Source: an uncultured Coriobacteriaceae bacterium (lineage in GTDB: Bacteria > Actinomycetota > Coriobacteriia > Coriobacteriales > Atopobiaceae). From it: 25,270 bases of DNA. Shown here piece after piece: positions 17,674 to 24,437 of this stretch. The position numbers were made by a program, and so were the translations under genes. The notes below the pieces were generated by a model. The model was not told the origin of the DNA, ran no database searches, and saw only the letters and a program-made list of their open reading frames with translations. The stretch lies in the NCBI GenBank assembly GCA_900549525.1, contig UWSJ01000021.1, forward strand, positions 1 through 25,270, read 5' to 3'. How positions within the stretch are numbered: the first letter of the stretch is position 1; each line of letters starts with the position of its first letter.

Positions 17674-17777
17674 CATGGCGCCGTGTGTTTTCGCGTCCGT
17701 CGCGACCAGGCCACGGACGAAGACCATAGCGCTACCGCAAGGCGTCCGATGACGGGCCTGCGTAAATCAGCCATCGG

Positions 17778-17872
17778 CATGCGAGAGGGAGTGTCGTCCA
17801 CGCGGCGGCGCCCCTCTCGCATGTCATGCTACGCCAGGAGAGGGACGCCGCCTTCGTGACGACGCCCCTCTC
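17778..17872. repeat. REP/BIME-like pair of inverted palindromic units
   Basis: Unit 1 is a perfect 12-bp hairpin, CATGCGAGAGGG (17778-17789) with CCCTCTCGCATG (17812-17823). Unit 2 is GAGAGGG (17838-17844) with CCCTCTC (17866-17872). Read on opposite strands the two units are the same element: GAGAGGG, then a loop with GTCGTC and GGCGGCG, then CCCTCTC. This head-to-head pairing of palindromic units is how REP sequences form BIMEs. The rest of the 316-bp gap (17607-17922) holds the transpeptidase terminator and a further hairpin (CCGAT...ATCGG around GGC/GCC, about 17748-17776). No gene is visible in it. Confidence 0.65.
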
Positions 17873-17922
17873 GTACCCTGCCTGCGGCGGCCTGCGGTAT
17901 GGCCCGCGTCAAGAGCCTCGCG

Positions 17923-18165
17923 CTACGCCGCGAACGTCTTCGCCAGGTAGTCGACGATGTCGCCCGACTCGTAGAGCGGCGCTCCGTCGATGAACAGGCA
18001 GGGGCACTGCACCTTGCCGCCCTCGCGCTCGAGGGTGGCGCGCGCGTCGGGGTTGCCCGTGATCGAGATGACGGGCAGCTCGATGCCGTGCTCGTCCATG
18101 AAGTTCAGCACCTTGGCACACCAGGGGCAGCCGTCCAGAACGTAGAGCTCGTACTTCGTGGCCAT
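17923..18165 (-). CDS. Glutaredoxin-like protein
   Basis: An 80-residue thioredoxin-fold redox protein of the cytoplasm. The active site is CPWC (13-16) in VLDGCPWCAKVLNFM, followed by the cis-proline region VQCPCLFIDG and the C-terminal SGDIVDYLAKTF typical of glutaredoxins and of the GST N-terminal fold. ATG 18165 is preferred, with GAGGAG 6 bp upstream; the upstream in-frame extension to 18258 would overlap the divergent promoter region. CPWC and CPCLF add two extra cysteines outside the active site. NrdH-type electron donor to ribonucleotide reductase is possible, but no nrd gene is nearby, so I assign only the family. It is divergent from the ABC-class ATPase. Confidence 0.85.
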   Translation of the reverse strand: MATKYELYVLDGCPWCAKVLNFMDEHGIELPVISITGNPDARATLEREGGKVQCPCLFIDGAPLYESGDIVDYLAKTFAA

Positions 18166-18203
18166 GCGGGGCTCCTCTCGCCCATAGGGAAATGACCGAA
18201 CAC

Positions 18204-18255
18204 AACCTTTGGTACCCACTTTCCCCTCGCCCGGATGCGGGCAGACGCAAAGGTT
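18204..18255. promoter_or_regulatory. Nested inverted repeat in the glutaredoxin-ATPase divergent region
   Basis: AACCTTTG (18204-18211) and CAAAGGTT (18248-18255) are perfect inverted copies flanking a small GCCCG-GATG-CGGGC hairpin (about 18229-18242). It lies between two divergent starts and could be an operator or a 5' leader structure. No promoter boxes are clear. Confidence 0.35.
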
Positions 18256-18299
18256 CACAATGGCCCTGGGTTGGATCGAATCGTGGGAAGGACGGCTTC

Positions 18300-20012
18300 A
18301 TGGGACGGACGGAAGAGGAGCTTCGAGACCTGCTCTACGAGATGGACCGGAGGGGCTACCCGGCCTACAAGTCCTTGCGCGGCAGCTACGACTTCTCCGG
18401 GGGCAAGCTCTCGATTGACCACGTGCAAGGCGACCCGTTCGCCTCCCCCACCAAGGCCAGCGCGTACCTCCCGGCTCGCGTGGGAGGATGGCCCGAGGAT
18501 CTCCTCTTCACGCCTGAGCGGGTCGTGGCCTTCGAGGACTTCCTGACCCGCCGTCTCTCGCGTGCGCTCGACGATCGGTCGCGCGTCGTGGGCGGGTCGG
18601 GCAAGAGCGGCATGCTGGGCACGAGCCGCCCCGGCCCCGAGGTGCTTACGCGATCGGCCTGCACGGCCACGCGCGAGGGCGTCACCATCCGCTTTGAGCT
18701 CGGGCTTCCCGCACGTGGCAGAACCGTTGACGGGCGCGGCGCCGCACGCATGCTGCTCGAGCTCGTGCCGGACGCGCTCGACGAGGCCCTCGTCGCCGAC
18801 GAGGAGGCCGTAGCGCAGGCGCGCGAGGCGGCCGAACTTGCCGACGACCAAGCCTTCGTGCGCGACGAGCTCGAGCGGCTCGGACTCGTGGCGTTCGTGG
18901 CCGACGGCTCGGTGCTGCCACGGCGAAGCGGCGTCTCGAGCGCACCTATGGAGGGCGCCCTCCCCTTCCGCTCGCCCGACTCGCTTGCCGTGACGCTTGA
19001 CCTGCCGCATCGGGGTCCCACGCGCGGCATGGCAATCCGCCGAGGCGTCACGCTCGTCGTGGGAGGCGGCTACCACGGCAAGTCGACGCTGCTCAGGGCC
19101 CTACAGGAGGGCGTCTACGACCACGTTGCGGGCGACGGGCGCGAACTTGTCGTCACCGACGCCAGCGCCGTCAAGCTCCGCTCCGAGGACGGACGCTCCG
19201 TGAGGGCCACGGACATCTCGCTGTTCATCGGCAACCTTCCGAGCGGGGCGGACACCCGCGCCTTCTCGACCGACGACGCAAGCGGCAGCACCTCCCAGGC
19301 CGCCGGGACCGTCGAGGCCGCGCTCTCCGGAAGCCGCGTCCTGCTCATCGACGAGGACACCTCGGCCACCAACTTCATGGTGCGCGACGAGCTCATGGAG
19401 GCCGTCGTGAACCCCGACCACGAGCCCATCACGCCGTTTGTCGAGCGAGTGCGCGACCTCTGGGAACGGGCGGGCATCAGCTCGGTCATCGTGGCGGGCA
19501 GCTCGGGGGCGTTCTTCACCGTCGCCGACACGGTCGTGCAGATGGACTGCTACGAGGCGCACGACGTCACGGAGCGCGCCCGCACGGCCTGCGAGCGCAT
19601 GGGGGCAGGCCGCGTGCCGTCGGCCCCGGGCTTTGCGCTACCTGCCACGGAGGCGCCCTGCCGCATTCGAACGGCACGCGACGAACGGGGGCTGAGGGCC
19701 CGCTCGTTTGGTCGCGAGGGCGTGCAGGTTGGCGAGGGCTCGGCAGACCTCAGGCTTGTCGAGCAGCTCGTCGAGGCGGAGCAGGTTGCCGCCATCGCCC
19801 AGCTCGTGCGCAAGGCGGCTCAGCTTGGCCTGCTCGACGGGACGCTTGGCGCCGCCGAGGTCGCGGAGCGGCTGCTCGCGGGCGTCGCGGACGGTGGCTG
19901 GGAGGTCGTGGCCGAACACGGGGTGATGGCCTCTGGACTCGCCCTGCCGCGTGCCTACGAGCTCGCCGCGGCGCTCAGACGCTGGCGCAACGAGCGCCCG
20001 CGACAGTCGTAG
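18300..20012 (+). CDS. ABC-class P-loop ATPase (ABC_ATPase family, PF09818-type)
   Basis: A stand-alone cytoplasmic P-loop protein of 570 residues with no membrane segment. The conserved N-terminus has YDFSGGKLSIDHVQGDPFA; the ATP site is GGGYHGKST (255-263); the Walker B region is LLIDEDTSATNFM with D351 and E352. Between them lie GDGRE, LRSEDGRSV and ASGSTSQAA (a signature-like block), and downstream EPITPFVERV. These blocks are the hallmarks of the poorly characterised 'predicted ATPase of the ABC class' family, widespread in bacteria, fungi and plants, without an established cellular role that I can name. ATG 18300 has GGAAGGA 7 bp upstream. The C-terminal 90 residues are helical and charged. 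It is divergent from glutaredoxin and convergent with the aldo/keto reductase. Confidence 0.9.
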   Translation: MGRTEEELRDLLYEMDRRGYPAYKSLRGSYDFSGGKLSIDHVQGDPFASPTKASAYLPARVGGWPEDLLFTPERVVAFEDFLTRRLSRALDDRSRVVGGSGKSGMLGTSRPGPEVLTRSACTATREGVTIRFELGLPARGRTVDGRGAARMLLELVPDALDEALVADEEAVAQAREAAELADDQAFVRDELERLGLVAFVADGSVLPRRSGVSSAPMEGALPFRSPDSLAVTLDLPHRGPTRGMAIRRGVTLVVGGGYHGKSTLLRALQEGVYDHVAGDGRELVVTDASAVKLRSEDGRSVRATDISLFIGNLPSGADTRAFSTDDASGSTSQAAGTVEAALSGSRVLLIDEDTSATNFMVRDELMEAVVNPDHEPITPFVERVRDLWERAGISSVIVAGSSGAFFTVADTVVQMDCYEAHDVTERARTACERMGAGRVPSAPGFALPATEAPCRIRTARDERGLRARSFGREGVQVGEGSADLRLVEQLVEAEQVAAIAQLVRKAAQLGLLDGTLGAAEVAERLLAGVADGGWEVVAEHGVMASGLALPRAYELAAALRRWRNERPRQS

Positions 20013-20025
20013 CCCGTTGGCCGCA

Positions 20026-20107
20026 CCCGGCAGGAACGCGGAGCCCTCGGGACCTGCCGGGCGCAGTCGGGACTCTCGGCCGCGAGCCGGAATGCGGCCG
20101 AGAGCCC
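20026..20107. terminator. Two tandem hairpins between convergent genes
   Basis: Hairpin one is CCCGGCAGG (20026-20034) with CCTGCCGGG (20053-20061). Hairpin two is GGG plus CTCTCGGCCGC (20069-20083) with GCGGCCGAGAG plus CCC (20094-20107), one base bulged. They lie between the ATPase stop and the reductase stop and probably act as a bidirectional terminator, although neither side has a long T-run. Confidence 0.55.
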
Positions 20108-20120
20108 TTCGCAATAATCC

Positions 20121-20957
20121 CTACATCTCCTCGTGCCAGTGCGGGTTCTGCTCGAAGCTCCTGCCCGCCTCAGGGCTGTCGAGCTCGGCGATGCACGCCA
20201 TCTCGTCCTCGGTGAGCTCAAAGTCGAGCGCGAGGTTCTTGCGCTGGCGGTCAGGGTGCGTCGACTTGGGCAGCGCCACCGTCCCCAGCTGCACGTGCCA
20301 GCGAAGGATAGCCTCGACCACCGAGACCCCATGCGCCGCCGCGATGGCCGACACCGTGCGGTCGGCCATGAGCTCGTTGGCGCGGGCAAGCGGGCTCCAG
20401 GCCTCGGTGATGATGCCGTGCGCGTCGTCGTAGGCGCGCTGCTCGGCCTGCTGGAAGTACGGGTGCAGCTCCACCTGGTTCACCGCCGGGTAGACGCCCG
20501 TAGCCCGCACGATGCGCTCGATGTGCCCCGGGAGGAAGTTGCTCACGCCGATGTGGCGCACGAGCCCGCGACGCCGCGCCTCGATGAGGGCCCGCCACGC
20601 CTCGACGTAGGCGCCCTTGGAGGGGTTGGGCCAGTGGATGAGGTAGAGGTCGATGCAGTCGAGGCCCATGCGCAGGACGCTCTCCTCGATGCAGGTGAGC
20701 GCCTCGTCGTAGGCGTGGTGGCGACCGGGGAGCTTGGACGTCACGATCACGTCCTCGCGCGGCACGCCCGACTCGCGGACGGCCGCGCCGACGGCCCCCT
20801 CGTTCTCGTAGTTGACGGCGGAGTCGATGAGCCGGTAGCCGCTCGCAAGGGCGCTCTTGATGGCCTCCTTGCCCTCGAACCCCCGCACGCGATAGGTACC
20901 AAAGCCAATGGCAGGCAGCTCAAGGCCGTCATGAGCGGTGCGGACTGGGAGTGTCAT
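20121..20957 (-). CDS. Aldo/keto reductase
   Basis: NAD(P)H-dependent reductase of aldehydes or ketones, cytoplasmic, 278 residues as usual for the prokaryotic AKR5-like group. The catalytic tetrad is complete: D45 and Y50 in LIDSAVNYENE, K75 in VTSKLPGR, and H108 in LIHWPNP. Later family blocks are VRHIGVSNF, NQVELHPYFQQ and VALPKSTHPDR, the last being the cofactor phosphate-binding loop. ATG 20957 follows AGAGGA by 5 bp. The in-frame upstream extension to 21020 lacks a ribosome site. Substrate cannot be deduced; 2,5-diketo-gluconate or methylglyoxal reductase activity is common in the family. Divergent from the isochorismatase-family gene. Confidence 0.93.
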   Translation of the reverse strand: MTLPVRTAHDGLELPAIGFGTYRVRGFEGKEAIKSALASGYRLIDSAVNYENEGAVGAAVRESGVPREDVIVTSKLPGRHHAYDEALTCIEESVLRMGLDCIDLYLIHWPNPSKGAYVEAWRALIEARRRGLVRHIGVSNFLPGHIERIVRATGVYPAVNQVELHPYFQQAEQRAYDDAHGIITEAWSPLARANELMADRTVSAIAAAHGVSVVEAILRWHVQLGTVALPKSTHPDRQRKNLALDFELTEDEMACIAELDSPEAGRSFEQNPHWHEEM

Positions 20958-21098
20958 GGGAATCCTCTCGGTAGGAATCTGCGCTGCAAAACCAACAGTC
21001 TGCTCATACCCGGTTGCCACGCAAAGCTGCTAACGTGTGCAGAGATTCTCGGAACCGGCAGCGTTGCGAACGTGAGCGGGCAGGAAACGGAGAGACCC

Positions 21099-21632
21099 AT
21101 GGCAAACGACTACCTCATCGTCATCGACATGCAGAATGACTTCGTGGACGGCGCGCTGGGCACTGCCGAGGCCCAGGCGATCACGCCCGACGTCGCGCGG
21201 CGTGCACGCGAGTTCAACGGCACCGTCGCGTTCACGCTCGACACGCACGGAGCCGACTACCTTGAGACGCAGGAGGGCAGGCACCTGCCCGTGGCCCACT
21301 GCGTCAAGGGGACGCTTGGCTGGCAGCTCGTGCCCGAGCTCGACGTGGTGCGCAGGGCCCGCGGCGCCCGCGTGTTCGAGAAGCCCACGTTTGGCTCCGT
21401 CGAGCTGGCCCGCTGGCTCGTTGCGGAGAACGAGCGCGAGCCCATCGCGTCGATCGAGTTCTGCGGGCTCTGCACCGACATCTGCGTCGTAAGCAACGCG
21501 CTGCTGGCAAAGGCGTCGCTTCCCGAGGTGCCCATTCGGCTCAACCCGTCGCTCTGCGCCGGCGTGACGCCCGAGAAGCACGAGGCCGCGCTCGAGACCA
21601 TGCGCAGCTGCGAGATCGACATGGCGGAGTAA
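21099..21632 (+). CDS. Isochorismatase-family cysteine hydrolase (nicotinamidase-like)
   Basis: A 177-residue cytoplasmic hydrolase. The catalytic triad is D10 (VIDMQNDF), K95 (VFEKPTFGS) and C129 (CGLCTDICVVSN), as in nicotinamidases and isochorismatases. A possible metal-binding set, D48, H50 and H62/H67 (TLDTHGADY, HLPVAHC), resembles PncA, which converts nicotinamide to nicotinate. ATG 21099 follows GGAGAG by 4 bp; the frame is open far upstream, but only in the antisense of the aldo/keto reductase. It is convergent with the glycosylase gene, 26 bp away. The exact substrate is not certain, so I leave the symbol blank. Confidence 0.9.
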   Translation: MANDYLIVIDMQNDFVDGALGTAEAQAITPDVARRAREFNGTVAFTLDTHGADYLETQEGRHLPVAHCVKGTLGWQLVPELDVVRRARGARVFEKPTFGSVELARWLVAENEREPIASIEFCGLCTDICVVSNALLAKASLPEVPIRLNPSLCAGVTPEKHEAALETMRSCEIDMAE

Positions 21633-21658
21633 CAGCGCGGCAAACAGGCACGGCAGGG

Positions 21659-22162
21659 CTACAGGTATTGCCCCAGCGCCTCACCCCAGTGCCCCGTGAG
21701 TCGTTCGAGCGACCACGCGGCGTTGGCGGGGCTCGTGGATGGCAGCACCGTGGCATCCATGCCCGTTACGCCCCTCAGGTAGCGCCGGTAGAGCCTGCCC
21801 GCGGTACCGCCGTTGCAGAACACGGCCTCGACGGCCGCCACGCCCGTTATGCGGGCCACGTCGGCGGGAACCACGTTCCTGATGCTCGCGTCGCTCGAAC
21901 CCTTGATGTCGCAGCTGTGGATGACGTCCCAAAGGGCGATGCCGTGCCGCAGGAGCATGGCCCGCTTCTCGGGAATGGTGGCGGGGCAGGCCTTCTCCCC
22001 CGCGCACGCCGCGGCGACGCGCCAAAAGCGGTTCTGGGGGTTGCCGTAGTAGAAGGCGTTCGCAAGGGAAAGCACCGACGGAAACGACCCGAGCACGAGC
22101 ACCCGCGAGCGCTCGTCAAACACCGGCTCAAAGCCGTGCTCGATGTGCTGGTACTCAGCCAC
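21659..22162 (-). CDS. Hypoxanthine-DNA glycosylase (UDG superfamily family 6)
   Basis: Removes deaminated adenine (hypoxanthine) from DNA to start base-excision repair; the family call rests on motifs. The protein opens with the glycosylase motif VLVLGSFPSVLS, then NAFYYGNPQNRFWRV, and ends with LPSTSPANAAWS, the pattern of DNA-deoxyinosine glycosylases. GTG 22162 gives 167 residues with GAGGA closely upstream; homologues start close to EHGFEPVFDE. The longer frame to 22246 overlaps the hemolysin III gene. It lies 26 bp after that gene, probably in one operon with luxS. Confidence 0.85.
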   Translation of the reverse strand: MAEYQHIEHGFEPVFDERSRVLVLGSFPSVLSLANAFYYGNPQNRFWRVAAACAGEKACPATIPEKRAMLLRHGIALWDVIHSCDIKGSSDASIRNVVPADVARITGVAAVEAVFCNGGTAGRLYRRYLRGVTGMDATVLPSTSPANAAWSLERLTGHWGEALGQYL

Positions 22163-22188
22163 GACTTCCTCGCTCTTTGGACGGTCGC

Positions 22189-22884
22189 CTACAACAGATA
22201 CAGAATCACCGCGAGGAACTGACAAATGCTGCCCGCCAGCACCCACAGATGCCAGACGCTGTGCATATAGCGCACGCGCTTAGCCAGGTAGAAACCCGTC
22301 CCCACGGTGTAGCACAGGCCACCCGCCACGAGCAGCCAGAGACAGCCCGGCGCCAGCGCGGCGATGAGCTGCGGCAGGCGAAACACCACGAGCCAGCCCA
22401 TCACGAGGTAGATGGTGATGGTGACCCACCTCGGCTGGCGCTCGCGCAAGAGCACCTCGACGCCGATGCCCGCCAGCGCAAACAGCCACACCACCACGAG
22501 CAGCGCCACGCCGCCGTCGTTGAGCAGCGGCCCCAGCGTGAACGGCGTGTAGCTCCCGGCAATGAGCAGGTAGATGCAGCTGTGGTCGAGCGTGCGCAGC
22601 ACGCGCTTGGCAGGCACGTAGGTGATGGCGTGGTAGAGCGTGCTCATCGAGTACTCGAGGATGAGCGTGAGGCCAAAGATGATGGCGCTCGCGAGCTCGT
22701 TGGGCGCGGCCCCCGCCGCCACAGCGCGCACGATCAGCAGCACGAGCGCCGCCACCGATAGCATCGCGCCCAGTCCATGGGTCACGGAGTTGGCGATCTC
22801 CTCGCCCATGGTGTAGTCGGGCAGGGGTTTGGGCTCGCGCTTGGCCAAAAGGCCCGCCCGGACGGCGTGGGCTCCACCGGGCAC
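22189..22884 (-). CDS. Hemolysin III family membrane protein (PAQR superfamily)
   Basis: A seven-helix integral membrane protein of 231 residues. Family blocks are EEIANSVTHGLGA near the start, STLYHA, LDHSCIYLLIAGSYTPFTL, and HSVWHLWVLAGSICQF near the end; their Ser, Asp and His residues form the metal-binding site of PAQR proteins. Bacterial members are called hemolysin III, but a lytic role is not established for most; lipid or ceramide hydrolase-like chemistry is proposed for the superfamily. The GTG at 22884 begins one base after the luxS stop, with GAGG just upstream, so the two are coupled; an internal ATG (MGEEIAN) at 22809 is a less likely start. Confidence 0.92.
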   Translation of the reverse strand: MPGGAHAVRAGLLAKREPKPLPDYTMGEEIANSVTHGLGAMLSVAALVLLIVRAVAAGAAPNELASAIIFGLTLILEYSMSTLYHAITYVPAKRVLRTLDHSCIYLLIAGSYTPFTLGPLLNDGGVALLVVVWLFALAGIGVEVLLRERQPRWVTITIYLVMGWLVVFRLPQLIAALAPGCLWLLVAGGLCYTVGTGFYLAKRVRYMHSVWHLWVLAGSICQFLAVILYLL

Positions 22885-22885
22885 G

Positions 22886-23398
22886 CTACCTCGCCTCTTC
22901 CCCGTCGAGCAGGCCCGGATAGACGAGGTTCACGCTCTCGCCCAGGTCGCGCTCGAGGTAGCGGCGGGCAAGCCATCTGGCCATCCCGAGGTTCTGGTCA
23001 AGGCAGTTGCCGCACTCCTCGGGACGCGCTCCGGGGATGTCGGCCTGACCGCCCTTGAAGTCACGCACGAACTCGAAGAGCTCCCGTACGAGCGGCAGCA
23101 TCTCCTCGGATGTCACTTCGCCAAATACCGCGAGGTAGAAGCCCGTGCGGCATCCCATGGGGCCAAAGTACACCACGCGTGGTGCCCAGGTGGGGTGGTT
23201 GCGCAGGAAGGTGGCGCCCAGATGCTCGATGGTATGGCACTCGGCAGTGTTCATGACCGGCTCGTCATTGGGGGCAGTGAGACGCAGGTCAAAGGTGGTC
23301 ACCGCCGCGCCCGTATCGGGGTCACGATCGATGCGCGATACGTACACACCCGGTTTGAGCAGCAGGTGGTTGACGGAGAAGCTCGCGATTCTGTCCAT
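22886..23398 (-). CDS. luxS: S-ribosylhomocysteine lyase
   Basis: Cleaves S-ribosylhomocysteine to homocysteine and DPD, the precursor of autoinducer-2, in the activated methyl cycle. At 170 residues it has the metal-site HTIEH (H55, E58, H59) and C129 in EECGNCLDQN, and C83 in GPMGCRTGFY. These match the known ligands and catalytic Cys of LuxS. ATG 23398 has GGAGG 5 bp upstream. It lies 66 bp after the LOG-family gene, with TATCAT (23460-23455) as a possible -10, and is directly coupled to the hemolysin III gene. No pfs/mtnN neighbour is visible. Confidence 0.97.
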   Translation of the reverse strand: MDRIASFSVNHLLLKPGVYVSRIDRDPDTGAAVTTFDLRLTAPNDEPVMNTAECHTIEHLGATFLRNHPTWAPRVVYFGPMGCRTGFYLAVFGEVTSEEMLPLVRELFEFVRDFKGGQADIPGARPEECGNCLDQNLGMARWLARRYLERDLGESVNLVYPGLLDGEEAR

Positions 23399-23454
23399 GA
23401 GTACCTCCCGGAGGTATTGCCACGCACATGCGCGGCAGGGATGGTCACGTGCTC

Positions 23455-23460
23455 ATGATA
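23455..23460 (-). promoter_or_regulatory. Possible -10 box of luxS
   Basis: TATCAT on the minus strand, in the 66-bp gap upstream of luxS, is the same hexamer as proposed for ileS. No -35 is evident at the right distance, so luxS may instead depend on read-through from the LOG-family gene. Confidence 0.3.
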
Positions 23461-23464
23461 CCCA

Positions 23465-24277
23465 TCAGACCAGCGCGCTCGTGGCCACCTCGACGGCCTC
23501 GTCCACATCATCGGTGATGGTGACGAGGCTCGGGTCGAGGCTCGAGATGTTGCCCGAGTCGAGCACGGTGCCGCCCAGCCAGTCGAAGAGGCCCTGCCAG
23601 TAGTCGCGGCCGAACATCACGATGGGCGTCATGGCGACCTTGTGCGTCTGCACGAGCGTGAGCAGCTCGAAGCTCTCGTCCAGCGTGCCAAAGCCGCCGG
23701 GGAACACCACCGCGCCGCTCGAGTACTTCACGAACATGGTCTTGCGCACGAAGAAGTAGCGGAAGGTCATACCGAGGTTGACGTACTTGTTGATGCCCTC
23801 CTCGTGCGGCAGCTCGATGCCAAGGCCCACGGACTTGCCGCCGGCCTCGGCCGCGCCCCGGTTGGCGGCCTCCATGATGCCGGGGCCACCGCCCGTGATG
23901 ACGGCGACGCCGCGCTCGGCCACCTTCTTGCCGATCTTGCGCGCGGCCTTGTACATGGGGTCTGAGCGCTTGGTGCGGGCAGACCCGTAGCAGGCAACGG
24001 CCGGGCCCAGCTCGGCAAGGGCGCCAAAGCCGTCGACGAACTCCGCCTGGATGCGCAGGACGCGCCAGGGGTCCATGTGGAGCCAGTCGGCCGTGTTGTC
24101 GGCCTCGAGCAGGCGCTCGGTCGTGGTCTCCTTGGGGATGAGGTCGCCGCGCAGGATGACGGGGCCCTTGTGGTACGTGGCGCCAAAAGGTGCGTCGGCA
24201 GCCTCGGGTGCGGGCTGAGCCGCAGCGGGCTGGCCAGCGGGGGATTCGCTGCCGGTGCCGCTCTCCAAATCAGACAT
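23465..24277 (-). CDS. LOG family (TIGR00730-type) nucleoside 5'-monophosphate phosphoribohydrolase
   Basis: Rossmann-fold protein of 270 residues, long mis-annotated as lysine decarboxylase. Members split the N-glycosidic bond of nucleoside 5'-monophosphates, including cytokinin precursors in plants. The signature PGGFGTLDE (PGGxGTxxE) and the preceding GGGPGIMEAANRGA nucleotide-binding block are intact. An Ala/Pro/Glu-rich N-terminal tail of about 35 residues precedes the conserved region. ATG 24277 is chosen, with GGAGAAGG closely upstream; an ATG at 24298 lacks a site. It is first in the minus-strand series leading to luxS. Confidence 0.92.
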   Translation of the reverse strand: MSDLESGTGSESPAGQPAAAQPAPEAADAPFGATYHKGPVILRGDLIPKETTTERLLEADNTADWLHMDPWRVLRIQAEFVDGFGALAELGPAVACYGSARTKRSDPMYKAARKIGKKVAERGVAVITGGGPGIMEAANRGAAEAGGKSVGLGIELPHEEGINKYVNLGMTFRYFFVRKTMFVKYSSGAVVFPGGFGTLDESFELLTLVQTHKVAMTPIVMFGRDYWQGLFDWLGGTVLDSGNISSLDPSLVTITDDVDEAVEVATSALV

Positions 24278-24437
24278 GTGTCCTTCTCCGATTCTCATGA
24301 GATTTCGCGATAGCGTGACCTCGCGCCGGGGCTCAGGCTCGTAAGGTCAATCGTGGCGAGGTAGGCATCGGGCAGCAACGACAGCGAGGTAGATCTCGCG
24401 CCGGCCCTCGTCAGACGGCATGGCGTCACCAGGCACC

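Noticed and set aside
24278..24437. Possible small gene or remnant between the CobW-type and LOG-family genes
   Set aside because: Short frames here show no motif, no ribosome site and no agreement between frames; only short direct repeats are visible.
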